Shown here: piece after piece, positions 1-7,992 of the stretch
Layout: each line of letters opens with the position of its first letter
Position numbering within the stretch: position 1 is the first letter of the stretch
DNA from: a virus
Virus record (IMG/VR): IMGVR_UViG_3300014501_000043
Span: 1 to 36,395 of that record
Length of the DNA stretch: 36,395 bases
Reading direction: 5' to 3' (one strand)
The notes under the pieces: generated by a model
The model's input: the letters and a program-made list of their open reading frames with translations, nothing else
What the model was told of the DNA's origin: nothing
Databases searched by the model: none
Program-made: the position numbers and the translations under genes

Positions 1-18
1 AAAAGTGTATTTTAAACT

Positions 19-693
19 ATGTATAATTTAACAAATGATCAATTAAATCAGAACCAATGGAAACACTATTCGCAGTTACATCAGGATAGCATTCTAGAGA
101 AAATATTTAACCAGATAGGCACAACTAACGAGGTGGCAGTTGAGTTCGGTGCGAGAGACGGAGTTGATTTGAGCAATAGTTGTAACTTTAGATTAAACCA
201 TAACTGGAAGACATATTTATTTGACGGTAACGCTAAGGGGAATCTTGTTCATAAAGAACATTTAACCGCAGAGAATATCGAAGAGGTTTTTTCTCGTCAT
301 CGCGTCCCGAAAGAGTTTGATTACCTTAGTATAGATTTGGATAATTTCGACTGGTATGTACTTAAGGCTATTGTAAATTATAGTCCACGAGTGATTAGTG
401 TAGAATATAACTCAAATATTCCTGTGCCTCTCTGTAAGGTTGTAGAGTATGACCCAAATTCACATTGGGATAATTTTTCTAATTTTTATGGAGGATCGCT
501 CTCTGCATTTAAAAAACTAGGAAACCATAAGGGGTATCAACTTGTTGGTAAATGCGAGCAGTTAGATTTATTTTTCGTCAGGAATGACTTAATAGATCCA
601 CAATATATTCCTCCAACTGAATTGGAGTTATTGCCACAACCAATCACTTGTCACCAACCATATAATGGGAAAAGAATCTGGGTTGATGTATAA
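19..693 (+). CDS. FkbM-like SAM-dependent methyltransferase
   Basis: 224 aa. Seen: a class I methyltransferase-like motif I (VEFGARDG, residues 41-48), an acidic strand (YLFDGN, about 66-71) and a later strand-plus-acid segment (DYLSIDLDNFDWYVL, 101-115) followed by ISVEYN. This order resembles FkbM-type and other small phage methyltransferases that O-methylate sugars, but the acceptor here is unknown. No clear ribosome site is visible before the ATG, and the window begins only 18 bases upstream, so the start is the least certain part. A second methyltransferase-like gene lies just beyond the HNH gene that follows. With the glycosyltransferase block further on, a role in glycan modification is plausible but inferred. 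Confidence 0.6.
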   Translation: MYNLTNDQLNQNQWKHYSQLHQDSILEKIFNQIGTTNEVAVEFGARDGVDLSNSCNFRLNHNWKTYLFDGNAKGNLVHKEHLTAENIEEVFSRHRVPKEFDYLSIDLDNFDWYVLKAIVNYSPRVISVEYNSNIPVPLCKVVEYDPNSHWDNFSNFYGGSLSAFKKLGNHKGYQLVGKCEQLDLFFVRNDLIDPQYIPPTELELLPQPITCHQPYNGKRIWVDV

Positions 694-709
694 AAAATAG
701 TTTATTTTT
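693..709 (+). terminator. AT-only hairpin after the first gene
   Basis: Perfect 7-bp inverted repeat AAAAATA/TATTTTT with a 3-nt loop, starting at the last base of the stop codon and followed by a second T-rich run (713-719). It has no G/C pairs, so it would be a weak terminator. It could simply be AT-rich spacer. Confidence 0.25.
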
Positions 710-725
710 CCCATTTTTATATTCC

Positions 726-752
726 TTGATATTGTATATCAATATATATAAA
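726..752 (+). promoter_or_regulatory. Palindrome and possible promoter before HNH gene 1
   Basis: Perfect inverted repeat TTGATAT-tgt-ATATCAA at 726-742. Its left arm starts with TTGATA (5 of 6 to a -35 box), and TATAAA lies at 747-752. The 15-nt spacing is short for sigma70, so the promoter reading is weak. The palindrome itself is exact. Confidence 0.3.
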
Positions 753-765
753 GACGGAGAAAAAT

Positions 766-1491
766 ATGACATTAGTTAAAAACTTAGTAGGAGAACGATT
801 TAACAATCTTGTTGTCCAAGAAGATTTTATTAAGGATGGCATACGCTGGATAAAGTGTAAATGCGACTGTGGAAATTTTACTATAATTAGAGCACACAAT
901 AGAAAACAAGTATTATCATGTGGATGTTCATATAGAAATGATTTAACTAATCAAAGATTTGACAGTCTTATTGCAATAAAATATTTACGCACAACAGAAC
1001 CACATCATAGGGTATATTGGCTTTGTCAATGTGATTGTGGAAAATTTATAGAAGTTACCAGTAAAAATCTTATTAGGAAATCTACAAAAAACTGTGGTGA
1101 TAGAAATATCCACAAACATTATAAATATAAAGGGTATCAAGATATACCAGGTAGTCTTTTTCATAGAATGAAAGACGGTGCCAGAAAAAGAAATCATGAG
1201 TTTGACATAACCATAGAACAAATGTGGGAGTTATTTCTTAAACAAAATAAAAAATGTGCATTGTCCGGAAGAGATATAGACTTTGGTGATTTCAATATCA
1301 TTACCCAATATCGAAAAACTACAGCTTCATTAGACAGGATAGATAGTAAGAAAGGATATACTATAGATAATGTGCAATGGGTGCATAGGGATATAAATAT
1401 GATGAAGCACATTTACGATCAAGGTTACTTTATATCAACTTGTAGAGAAATAGTGTTAGTTGCAGATAGTAAAGGAATAAAATGCCAGTAA
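766..1491 (+). CDS. HNH homing endonuclease, family A copy 1
   Basis: 241 aa. Seen: two tandem N-terminal repeats (about 1-56 and 58-113), each with a CxCDCG core (CKCDCGN 31-37; CQCDCGK near 87-93) and a later Cys pair or single Cys (SCGC 51-54; NCGD near 109-112). These probably bind zinc and DNA. The C-terminal third carries an HNH-like block: CALSGRDIDF, then ASLDRIDSKKGYT and NVQWVHRDIN. The gene has its own ribosome site (GGAG) and palindrome. Its last codons overlap the next gene, so the C-terminal coding sequence doubles as that gene's ribosome site (AAGGA). This is the usual look of a free-standing homing endonuclease lodged between genes. A close paralogue lies at 2632-3363. Confidence 0.85.
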   Translation: MTLVKNLVGERFNNLVVQEDFIKDGIRWIKCKCDCGNFTIIRAHNRKQVLSCGCSYRNDLTNQRFDSLIAIKYLRTTEPHHRVYWLCQCDCGKFIEVTSKNLIRKSTKNCGDRNIHKHYKYKGYQDIPGSLFHRMKDGARKRNHEFDITIEQMWELFLKQNKKCALSGRDIDFGDFNIITQYRKTTASLDRIDSKKGYTIDNVQWVHRDINMMKHIYDQGYFISTCREIVLVADSKGIKCQ

Positions 1492-2015
1492 CATCAGCGG
1501 TTTTTTCTAAGTATTTAACCCCATCAAAAAAGCTAGTCGAAACAGGCACGGCTTTTGGAGACGGGCTTATCCAAGCCATGGCGGCTGGATTTACAGAAGT
1601 TTATAGTATAGAAGTGTATAAACCCAACTTTGATTTTTCGTCTAAGCGTTTTGCTGACGATAAACGAGTCCATCTATACTTCGGTGCTAGTAACAATATT
1701 CTACTGAATATACTTAAAGAAGTTGGAGAACAATGTACACTTTGGCTTGATGGCCATTGGTCGGGTGCTGGAACTGGAAAAGATGGTGATTTGTGGAATC
1801 CAATATGGCAAGAACTGGGTGCAATCCAAAATTGCGGAGTTTCTGACCATACAATATTAATTGACGACCGCCGCCTTTTTTCTAGCGATCAATTCTGTTA
1901 TATATCAGAGAAAGATATTAAAGACAAAATCCTCCAAATCAACCCCAAATATAAGTTTTCATATGAAGATGGGTTTTGTAAAGACGATATTCTTGTTGCA
2001 AAGGTAGAAGAATGA
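1482..2015 (+). CDS. Methyltransferase-fold protein
   Basis: 177 aa. Seen: a Rossmann-type motif I (LVETGTAFGDG, residues 18-28) followed by YSIEV (an acidic residue ending strand 2), a middle CTLWLDGHWSG strand and an acidic TILIDDRR strand. This is the pattern of small class I SAM-dependent enzymes. Acceptor unknown. The start overlaps the end of the HNH gene by 10 bases and uses AAGGA at about 1472-1476. Its stop overlaps the next gene's ATG (ATGA), so the two are probably translationally coupled. It could instead be a non-catalytic Rossmann protein. Confidence 0.5.
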   Translation: MPVTSAVFSKYLTPSKKLVETGTAFGDGLIQAMAAGFTEVYSIEVYKPNFDFSSKRFADDKRVHLYFGASNNILLNILKEVGEQCTLWLDGHWSGAGTGKDGDLWNPIWQELGAIQNCGVSDHTILIDDRRLFSSDQFCYISEKDIKDKILQINPKYKFSYEDGFCKDDILVAKVEE

Positions 2016-2530
2016 TCAACGGAATTAATGATGAAGAAGTCCACAATCCTTTGACGGTTTTACGTGGCTTAAAATGGAATCGACAACTTACGGAAAAACT
2101 AACTCAGGTTTATATTGCTGAATATCTACAGTCTTTTGTCGAAAATAATCCAAAAACCCAAGATGAAATAGATAAGCAGTGTGAATGTTTAAATGAGTTA
2201 ATTGAAAATGAAGTGGATGGGGTGGGGCAATTTCTAGGCGGTTTTCATAGCATTGGAGAACTAGTTGGCGAACTCTGTCGGTCAGTACGGGAAAAAACCC
2301 GGAACTCTATTGTGCCGAAAAAATTATTTATACCCAGTGGTTTGTATACTAAAGAGGTTGAAACCCCAGTTAGCATTGATGGGAAAAACCCAGAAGTTAG
2401 CATACTTGGGGTTAAATTAATTCAAACCACAATATTACTATCTGGTTATCAATGTATAGCATTATGTACCCCTAGGTTTAATTTTGCTGATCCTTCTGAT
2501 TTATTATTCTTCGCTGAGTTAATATCATAA
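2012..2530 (+). CDS. Hypothetical protein, coupled to upstream methyltransferase-like gene
   Basis: 172 aa, not recognised. The N-terminal half is helical and acidic (about residues 20-95). The C-terminal half looks more beta-rich (VSILGVKLIQTTILLSGYQCIALC). No signal peptide or membrane segment. The ATG overlaps the previous stop as ATGA. A 7-bp inverted repeat spans its stop codon. The second family A HNH gene follows after an 101-nt gap, so this gene and its upstream neighbour are bracketed by endonuclease genes. Confidence 0.6.
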   Translation: MINGINDEEVHNPLTVLRGLKWNRQLTEKLTQVYIAEYLQSFVENNPKTQDEIDKQCECLNELIENEVDGVGQFLGGFHSIGELVGELCRSVREKTRNSIVPKKLFIPSGLYTKEVETPVSIDGKNPEVSILGVKLIQTTILLSGYQCIALCTPRFNFADPSDLLFFAELIS

Positions 2531-2546
2531 TTTCACTATATGATAT
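2522..2546 (+). promoter_or_regulatory. Inverted repeat spanning the stop codon, before HNH gene 2
   Basis: Arms ATATCAT (2522-2528) and ATGATAT (2540-2546) pair perfectly across an 11-nt loop. It could be a weak terminator for the upstream gene or an operator. Similar AT-rich palindromes precede other HNH genes here. Confidence 0.3.
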
Positions 2547-2575
2547 CACTCAATATGATAAATATGATTTAGACG

Positions 2576-2603
2576 TTGACATAATTAAAACATTTTTTAT
2601 TAT
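2576..2603 (+). promoter_or_regulatory. Sigma70-like promoter for HNH gene 2
   Basis: TTGACA at 2576-2581 is an exact -35 box, with TATTAT at 2598-2603 (5 of 6 to the -10 consensus) after a 16-nt spacer. Transcription would start near 2610, just upstream of GGAG (2623-2626) and the ATG at 2632. It lies in an 85-nt gap without genes. Confidence 0.5.
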
Positions 2604-2631
2604 TGTTTGTATATAGTTGCATGGAGCAATT

Positions 2632-3363
2632 ATGTTAAAACAATATGAAGAATTTATCGGTGCTAGGTTTGGCAAGTTAAAAGTGAATGATATTTTTAGG
2701 AATCATGAAAATAGAGCATGTGCAAATTGTACTTGCGATTGTGGTAATTTTCACACACTACTGATTGATAATCTTAAAAAGAGTAGTTCGACAATATCTT
2801 GTGGATGTATTCCTAAAACTGATTTGACAGGGCAAAGATTTGGTTGTTTAGTGGTTTTAAGGTATCTTAAATTAACCCCTAGACCATTTTACTTATGGTT
2901 ATGCCAATGTGATTGTGGAAGAACAAGAGAGGTTCTTTCTTATAATCTAACATCATTATATACTAAAAACTGTGGAGATTTAAGTGTTCATCCTAGAAAA
3001 ATAATCAAAAGTCGCGGTGACATTCAATCTAGCTATTTGTCCCAGATAAGGTGTAGTGCCAAAATAAGAAACTTAGAAGTTAATATAACATTAGAATATT
3101 TATGGGACATTTTTATTGCACAAAATAAACAATGTGCTTTATCTGGGATGGATATAGTTTTTGGTAATAAATCTAAAAGATATCCAGTAAAACAAACAGC
3201 TTCTTTAGATAGAATTGATAGCTCAAAAGGATATATTATAGGCAATGTTCAATGGGTTCATAGGGATATAAATTTTATGAAACAAGCATACGACCAAGAA
3301 TATTTTATAGACTTGTGCCAAAAAATCGTAAACCATAAAAGAAAAATATCAATTATTCAATAA
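2632..3363 (+). CDS. HNH homing endonuclease, family A copy 2
   Basis: 243 aa. Same plan as the gene at 766: tandem Cys repeats (CTCDCGN and SCGC; CQCDCGR and NCGD) and a C-terminal HNH-like block (CALSGMDIVF, ASLDRIDSSKGY, NVQWVHRDIN). The two copies are clearly paralogous over their full length but not identical, so this is not a recent duplication. The ATG at 2632 is preferred over a TTG at 2617 because GGAG sits 5 nt upstream of it. The promoter at 2576-2603 suggests independent expression. Expected role (family knowledge): site-specific cleavage that promotes its own spread. Confidence 0.85.
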   Translation: MLKQYEEFIGARFGKLKVNDIFRNHENRACANCTCDCGNFHTLLIDNLKKSSSTISCGCIPKTDLTGQRFGCLVVLRYLKLTPRPFYLWLCQCDCGRTREVLSYNLTSLYTKNCGDLSVHPRKIIKSRGDIQSSYLSQIRCSAKIRNLEVNITLEYLWDIFIAQNKQCALSGMDIVFGNKSKRYPVKQTASLDRIDSSKGYIIGNVQWVHRDINFMKQAYDQEYFIDLCQKIVNHKRKISIIQ

Positions 3364-3388
3364 CTTTCAAAACCAAAGGTGATATAAA

Positions 3389-3607
3389 ATGGCTCAAAAC
3401 TTTGTAACTCTTAATGTGGCTTCTGGGACGTGGAGTAATGTTATCCCAGATAAAAGGGCGACAATTAATACAGGTGGAAATCTTTATCAGCATAGGTCTT
3501 TAGTAGAAACTGAACTAGGAGAAGTGGATTTTTCGCCGGGAAGTGGAGTCATGGTGGTCGGGTCGGATCTGTGGATGGGACCAACAACTGGGCCTAGCGG
3601 ATATTAA
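3389..3607 (+). CDS. Small hypothetical protein, Gly/Ser-rich
   Basis: 72 aa, not recognised. Glycine-, serine- and threonine-rich, probably beta-structured, ending GPTTGPSGY. Good ribosome site (AAAGGTGA, 7 nt before the ATG). No Cys, membrane or signal segment. It sits directly after an HNH gene and before a run of small Cys-pair proteins. Confidence 0.55.
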   Translation: MAQNFVTLNVASGTWSNVIPDKRATINTGGNLYQHRSLVETELGEVDFSPGSGVMVVGSDLWMGPTTGPSGY

Positions 3608-3612
3608 AATAT

Positions 3613-3834
3613 ATGAGCAAAAATACTTGGCCTAACGGCTATCGCCACGCACTTCACCAAAATGAACACGAATCTTGGAACGCATCGCACTATCCAGGAA
3701 CTAAACAACTTTGTAGCAATTGCGAAGCACCAACTGGTAGATGCGAGGAAGACACAATGTATTCCCATAATGGAGAACCACTTTGTGAAGAATGTTATAT
3801 AAACGAACGAAATGATGCTATATTGTTTAAATAA
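3613..3834 (+). CDS. Small protein with possible zinc-binding Cys pairs
   Basis: 73 aa. Seen: C34-x2-C37, C44 and C58-x2-C61, a zinc-ribbon-like spacing. The N-terminus is rich in His, Asn and Trp. No known family recognised. It starts 5 bases after the previous stop with a poor ribosome site, so it may be translated by coupling. Confidence 0.55.
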   Translation: MSKNTWPNGYRHALHQNEHESWNASHYPGTKQLCSNCEAPTGRCEEDTMYSHNGEPLCEECYINERNDAILFK

Positions 3835-3840
3835 GGACTT

Positions 3841-4443
3841 ATGGACGAAAAAAAATCCATTGATGGTCGTTTCGATGTCAGATCTAAAGAACAATTCACA
3901 CTGGACATCAAAAGGGCCAGCCAAATAGAAGCGTTTATAGCAGTTAGGCTTGCGATCAAAGAACATGCGGTCAGTGGAATATGGTCAGAAATTACTGCCA
4001 ATGGCTGTGACGCTAGCGGGAACTACATACCTAATCGCTCAAAAGTCACAACAGAACCAGATTTTAAGATAGGCGATAAATTCGTTGAAATAACTAATTC
4101 AAGAAGGGTTTGCCCAAGGGTTTTTCACGAAAAAGTCCATAAAGTAGATAAAATAATTCAAAATAATTACGATTTGGTGTTTGTCAATGGGTTTGAAGAA
4201 CAAAAACAACCAAAGTTTATTAGGCTTAGTGGCGAAGACTTGAAGCCCTTCATAGATAGATCTATAACCAAGTACGGAAAAACCCCTACTCCTATTGGTA
4301 GGAATCAATGGAGGGCACTTCCATCACTACGATTCGATGTATATTGGTTCAAAGATTTATTTCAAATACTTCCTGTATTATCTGTGGATCTATTAAAAGT
4401 TGTCCCTCAGCAGTATAAAGATATTTTGGCTTTAACGGGTTAA
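3841..4443 (+). CDS. Hypothetical protein with PD-(D/E)XK-like core
   Basis: 200 aa. Seen: EPDFKIGDKFVEITNSRR at residues 72-89, which reads as the PD...(D/E)x(K) strand pair of restriction-endonuclease-fold nucleases (P73, D74, E83), then a helix with basic residues (HEKVHKVDKII) and a hydrophobic strand (YDLVFVNG). The usual lysine two positions after E83 is a threonine, so either the Lys has migrated or the protein is inactive. A nuclease role is inferred and not firm. AAGGA precedes the ATG. Several small zinc-ribbon-like genes surround it. Confidence 0.5.
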   Translation: MDEKKSIDGRFDVRSKEQFTLDIKRASQIEAFIAVRLAIKEHAVSGIWSEITANGCDASGNYIPNRSKVTTEPDFKIGDKFVEITNSRRVCPRVFHEKVHKVDKIIQNNYDLVFVNGFEEQKQPKFIRLSGEDLKPFIDRSITKYGKTPTPIGRNQWRALPSLRFDVYWFKDLFQILPVLSVDLLKVVPQQYKDILALTG

Positions 4444-4465
4444 AATCAACAAAACCGAGGTTTGT

Positions 4466-4777
4466 ATGGCAAAACGCAAAAGTTTTAGTCATGTTTTCAA
4501 CGGTGTTAAGTATAAAATTAAATTTGTTAGTCCAGAAGAACTGGAAAAGCATTTTAAAGGTTGCGATGGCTTGTGTGAGGAACCAAAAACCCCTAACCCG
4601 AAAATTTATCTTAATAATAGCGTAGATCCAATGAGAGCAATCCAAATCCTAGTCCATGAGCTAACCCACAGCGAACTCTTCTATACGCTCAGTGAAAAAA
4701 CAGTCACTAGAATAGGCGAAGAAATAGGGTCATGTTTATGGAAATTAGGTTACAGGAAAGTAGAACCAGAGGAATAA
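4466..4777 (+). CDS. Mini zinc metallopeptidase-like protein (HExxH)
   Basis: 103 aa. Seen: VHELTHSELF with an exact HExxH motif (H64, E65, H68), followed after 15-20 residues by RIGEEIGSCLW, whose glutamates could supply the third metal ligand. This matches the short catalytic core of zincin-type domains seen in phage proteins, although the protein is far shorter than typical proteases. Two Cys (GCDGLC) lie upstream. GAGG precedes the ATG. The substrate is unknown, and a non-proteolytic metal-binding role is possible. Confidence 0.55.
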   Translation: MAKRKSFSHVFNGVKYKIKFVSPEELEKHFKGCDGLCEEPKTPNPKIYLNNSVDPMRAIQILVHELTHSELFYTLSEKTVTRIGEEIGSCLWKLGYRKVEPEE

Positions 4778-4778
4778 A

Positions 4779-5138
4779 ATGAGTATTTGGGATGAACCTT
4801 TGAATAGATGGTATAGATGCGGAACGATGGAATGCCAAGCGGAAATTGTCTGCAAGGAAAAACCCACCGATATTTTTAGATTAGACTGCCCTTTCTGTCA
4901 CAACCCCACTTTACTTCTGCACCATGCAAACTGTAGTGTTACTACATTAGTAGGACTTACTACACCAAAAACTTGGGGTGCTATTAGCGAACAGAACCAT
5001 AAAAGACATAAGAATGAAGAACCGACTGAACCAGTAAAGAAAAAACCAGATTATTGGTGGCGAAAACCTGGACAAAAAGAAGTAGATTTTTCAGTGCTGA
5101 AAAACCCTAAAAATTACATTGCTACAGGACAAGTATAA
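4779..5138 (+). CDS. Zinc-ribbon-like small protein
   Basis: 119 aa. Seen: C14-x4-C19 and C37-x2-C40 (with C25 between), typical of a zinc ribbon. The C-terminal half is basic and low in hydrophobics (KKKPDYWWRKPGQKE). It starts one base after the previous stop with a strong AGAGGA site and ends overlapping the next ATG. Role unknown; nucleic-acid or protein binding would fit. Confidence 0.55.
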   Translation: MSIWDEPLNRWYRCGTMECQAEIVCKEKPTDIFRLDCPFCHNPTLLLHHANCSVTTLVGLTTPKTWGAISEQNHKRHKNEEPTEPVKKKPDYWWRKPGQKEVDFSVLKNPKNYIATGQV

Positions 5139-5416
5139 TGGTGGAACAAGCAAAAACAATCCTTTCAACTATAATTCTAAAATGTGGCGACTGCAATAAT
5201 CCATTAATGGAAATCAATGTTGTAGAAAATATTGATTATCGTACAGATTATTTATGTGATTGCTGGAAATGTGGCGGGCAAAGTTTTGTAGTTAAGGTTA
5301 TTGGATCGGCTATATTCGCTCCAATCGGCGAAAATATCGACGTAAGAATTGTTTCTAGTGATAGTTTTTCAGACGGTTCTACTTTATTGCGGTTAAAAAC
5401 TAAAAGGGCTAAATAG
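5138..5416 (+). CDS. Zinc-ribbon-like small protein
   Basis: 92 aa. Seen: C16-x2-C19 and C42-x2-C45 (DCWKCGG), a four-Cys zinc ribbon, then a beta-rich C-terminal half. The ATG overlaps the previous stop (TAATGG), with AGGA upstream, so it is probably co-translated with the preceding zinc-ribbon gene. Function unknown. Confidence 0.55.
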   Translation: MVEQAKTILSTIILKCGDCNNPLMEINVVENIDYRTDYLCDCWKCGGQSFVVKVIGSAIFAPIGENIDVRIVSSDSFSDGSTLLRLKTKRAK

Positions 5417-5424
5417 GTAAAATA

Positions 5425-5808
5425 ATGCATTTAACACCAAAAGACATGGACGCAGCAGTTACAACGATTAAGCGAGAAACAACTAAAGTTGAACCGACCA
5501 CATCCATACAATACAATATTAAAGGTGAATCTGACGAAAACCGCAAGGATAAATTCACAAATATAGAGGTTGCGGCTGTTAAGATAAGTTCAGGGGCACA
5601 TAGATTCTATAAGGTTAAGGCCGATAAAAAGGGACATTATTTTGATATGAATAAAATCAACGTAATGTACGGACTTGATGTTCCAGATAGAAATACTCAA
5701 AATTTAATGTTTAATCTAAAAGAGATATCAGAAAATTCTTTCAATGGGTACTTGCGTTTTTTGCAGACAGGTTTTACTTCATACCTAACTGCGGCTGAAA
5801 GGGTCTAA
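5425..5808 (+). CDS. Hypothetical protein
   Basis: 127 aa, not recognised. Soluble, mixed charge. The segment IEVAAVKISSGAHRFYKVKADKKGHYFDM is strand-like with basic residues. Starts 8 bases after the previous stop with AGGT upstream. Its place in an unbroken run of small genes supports it being real. Confidence 0.55.
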   Translation: MHLTPKDMDAAVTTIKRETTKVEPTTSIQYNIKGESDENRKDKFTNIEVAAVKISSGAHRFYKVKADKKGHYFDMNKINVMYGLDVPDRNTQNLMFNLKEISENSFNGYLRFLQTGFTSYLTAAERV

Positions 5809-5831
5809 ATATAGACAAAGGTTTTATTTAT

Positions 5832-6260
5832 ATGAGCGAAGAGAATAATGTGGTTTTAGGTTCTAACCCTAAATGGCTTGAGGACGTTTTAGATACCGTG
5901 GATGATATGTTAGCTGACCCCAAGAAAGTTAGTTTTAACACCCACAAAAATAGAAAAGGGTTCTCGGGTAAGATAAGATCACTCGTGATTGATGCTTACA
6001 GAAGTAATTGTATGGTAAAAACCCATACTGAACCTGAGCCACAACCATTAACTACCTCGACGCATAAAGACTGTATCGCAAGAATACACAACAATGCCCC
6101 AGTTGGCTCGGCAGTTATGACACCGCAGTTGAGTTCTGCTGGTGATGATATTTTGGGTGTCGGGTTAAATCCAGATCCTTCCAAAGCAATGAAACGCATG
6201 ATAGAAAAACCCCAGCCTAGACCTCATGGGCCTTATGATAATTCAACGAGAAGTTGGTAG
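5832..6260 (+). CDS. Hypothetical protein, Pro/Asn-rich tail
   Basis: 142 aa, not recognised. An acidic, helical N-terminus (LEDVLDTVDDMLADP), a basic middle (THKNRKGFSGKIRSL) and a proline-rich, probably disordered C-terminal half. AAGG lies before the ATG. It ends 7 bases before the start of the next gene. Confidence 0.5.
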   Translation: MSEENNVVLGSNPKWLEDVLDTVDDMLADPKKVSFNTHKNRKGFSGKIRSLVIDAYRSNCMVKTHTEPEPQPLTTSTHKDCIARIHNNAPVGSAVMTPQLSSAGDDILGVGLNPDPSKAMKRMIEKPQPRPHGPYDNSTRSW

Positions 6261-6267
6261 GAAAATT

Positions 6268-6645
6268 ATGTCTAATCCTGTCAGATGGGAAGCAAAAATT
6301 AATTCTGGAGCGGTTTATGGCGGGGAAACTGATTCAGGCAGTTGGCGTGAATTTGGACAACGCTTAGCGACAGATCCAAATAAATATAGCATCATAAGCC
6401 TGAAGATTTATAACGATCAAGGCGAATATACTATCGATCCTTATAGGGATGGGTATACAATTTTAAATAAGGTCGTGGCTTTAGTGGATAGCGGTTTTCA
6501 GACACGGTATGTCGGTATAGGCTATTGGTCTAAGAGCGACAATATATGCAGGATTTTGTGGCACAACGCAGATACAATGATCGTAGATCATAATGAGGCT
6601 AGAGGAGGAGACAAATGTGGAGCAGCACTCATTAAAAACACCTAA
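6268..6645 (+). CDS. Hypothetical protein
   Basis: 125 aa, not recognised. Beta-rich, with a Trp/Gly pattern (SGSWREFGQRL, GIGYWSKSDN). The ATG at 6268 is preferred over 6226 because AGGA is 6-9 nt upstream and it clears the previous gene. The 3' end overlaps the GIY-YIG gene, whose ribosome site lies inside this reading frame. The last residues (about 115-125) could therefore have been altered by that insertion. Confidence 0.55.
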   Translation: MSNPVRWEAKINSGAVYGGETDSGSWREFGQRLATDPNKYSIISLKIYNDQGEYTIDPYRDGYTILNKVVALVDSGFQTRYVGIGYWSKSDNICRILWHNADTMIVDHNEARGGDKCGAALIKNT

Positions 6646-7384
6646 TAAAAATGTTGTATATAACTCTCGGATTCAGGCAGTATATCAAATCAGATGCTTG
6701 ATAGATAATAAAGTGTATATTGGAAGTTCTATTGATATCTACCAAAGATGGCATAAACACAGATATTGTCTAAATGAAAATAAACATCCAAATAAACGAC
6801 TCCAAAGTTCTTGGAACAAATATGGCGAAGAAAATCATATATTTGAGATTTTAGAAGAAACATTTAGTTTGGGAAAACAAGAGTTATTTTCGGTAGAGCA
6901 AACTTATATGGATTTAGCCAATTGCTTTTTAATAGAATGTGGATTTAATGTTCACCAAAAGGCAAATAGTGCCATAGGATACAAACATTCTGATGCAGTT
7001 AAACGTAAACTTCGTGATTTTCATACCGGAAATACATATAATTTAGGCAGAAAACACTCAGAAGAAATTAAAAAACGTGTATCAGAACGATTAATGGGAA
7101 ATCAATATAGATTAGGCATTTCTCATTCAGAAGAAACAAAAAAGGAAATGTCGAGAACACGAAAGGGGAAAAAACATTCCGAGGAATCATGTACAAAATT
7201 AAGAAAGCCAGTTCAACAGTTTGATAATGGCAGATTAATTAATGAATTCCCCAGTATAACCGTGGCAGCACAGACTACCAAAATACAACACGGCAGCATT
7301 AGTCTGTGTTGTAATTTTAAAATGATGAATGCTGGTGGTTTTCAATGGCGTTTTAAACCAAAGGAACAGATAGATGCAGGATAG
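6617..7384 (+). CDS. GIY-YIG homing endonuclease with NUMOD3 repeats
   Basis: 255 aa from a GTG start at 6617, chosen because AGGAGG ends 8 nt before it (an ATG at 6593 lacks this). Seen: a GIY-YIG nuclease domain at the N-terminus (VYQIRCLIDNKVYIGSS, the first signature degenerate, then RWHKH and a downstream Glu in FEILEE). Then three NUMOD3-type DNA-binding repeats (GYKHSDAVKRKL, GRKHSEEIKKRV, GISHSEETKKEM) and a C-terminal NUMOD1/IENR1-like helix-turn-helix (FPSITVAAQTTKI...GFQWRF). This matches I-TevI-type and I-BmoI-type modular enzymes. It overlaps both neighbours, as expected of a gene that invaded a compact operon. Confidence 0.88.
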   Translation: MEQHSLKTPNKNVVYNSRIQAVYQIRCLIDNKVYIGSSIDIYQRWHKHRYCLNENKHPNKRLQSSWNKYGEENHIFEILEETFSLGKQELFSVEQTYMDLANCFLIECGFNVHQKANSAIGYKHSDAVKRKLRDFHTGNTYNLGRKHSEEIKKRVSERLMGNQYRLGISHSEETKKEMSRTRKGKKHSEESCTKLRKPVQQFDNGRLINEFPSITVAAQTTKIQHGSISLCCNFKMMNAGGFQWRFKPKEQIDAG

Positions 7385-7991
7385 ACTTAGTATTGATTGG
7401 CAGAATCCTCCTTTCTTGGGACAAGAATACCCGAAAAATTTCACTTGTATATTTAACCCTCCCGAAAAGATATCGTTCCCCGCCTTCTTGGTCCAGATGT
7501 GTCTGTTTAATCGCGAACGCTTCATTAAAACACATAAAAAAATTCCTCGTGGCTCAGGTTGGTCAACTGGCCTCGGATCAACTGTTAGATTAATGATGAT
7601 GCAAGCTTATGTCATCTGTGGATATTTTCTAGCCCCACATATAGAGCCCCTTGTGGGAGTGGCGTTTAAAAACTATTTTCGGAGCAATAGGGTTTTTAAA
7701 CTTGGTACATATAAGAAAAATCGCAAAAATATTTCTATTGATGAGAAAGAGTTAATTAAAGGCATAAGTGTAGAACTATCTCGCTTAAAAAACCAAAGGG
7801 ATATTTTCTCACAGGTCGCTCCACAAAAAACTGAAGTTAAAGCTCCGGAGGATATAACTTTTTCTAGCGGTTCTGCTACTTTGCATAAAAAATCTACCCT
7901 TGCAGATTTGATAGAATTGGAAAAACGCCTCAAGTCCAACCCTCCTGTGGTCGATATATCCTTAGACAAACCTCAGCAAAATAAGGAGTAG
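7374..7991 (+). CDS. Hypothetical protein upstream of recA-like gene
   Basis: 205 aa, not recognised. Residues about 1-115 form an ordered, aromatic-rich domain. The C-terminal 80 residues are charged and partly disordered. It overlaps the GIY-YIG gene by 11 bases, using AAGGA inside it, and ends one base before the recA-like ATG. That tight junction suggests a partner of the recombinase, for example a mediator or ssDNA-related factor, but nothing in the sequence proves it. Confidence 0.55.
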   Translation: MQDRLSIDWQNPPFLGQEYPKNFTCIFNPPEKISFPAFLVQMCLFNRERFIKTHKKIPRGSGWSTGLGSTVRLMMMQAYVICGYFLAPHIEPLVGVAFKNYFRSNRVFKLGTYKKNRKNISIDEKELIKGISVELSRLKNQRDIFSQVAPQKTEVKAPEDITFSSGSATLHKKSTLADLIELEKRLKSNPPVVDISLDKPQQNKE

Positions 7992-7992
7992 A

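Noticed and set aside
6615-6635. ATG at 6615 as a separate gene start
   Set aside because: It reads only six codons; the overlapping GTG at 6617 uses the same ribosome site to start the GIY-YIG gene.
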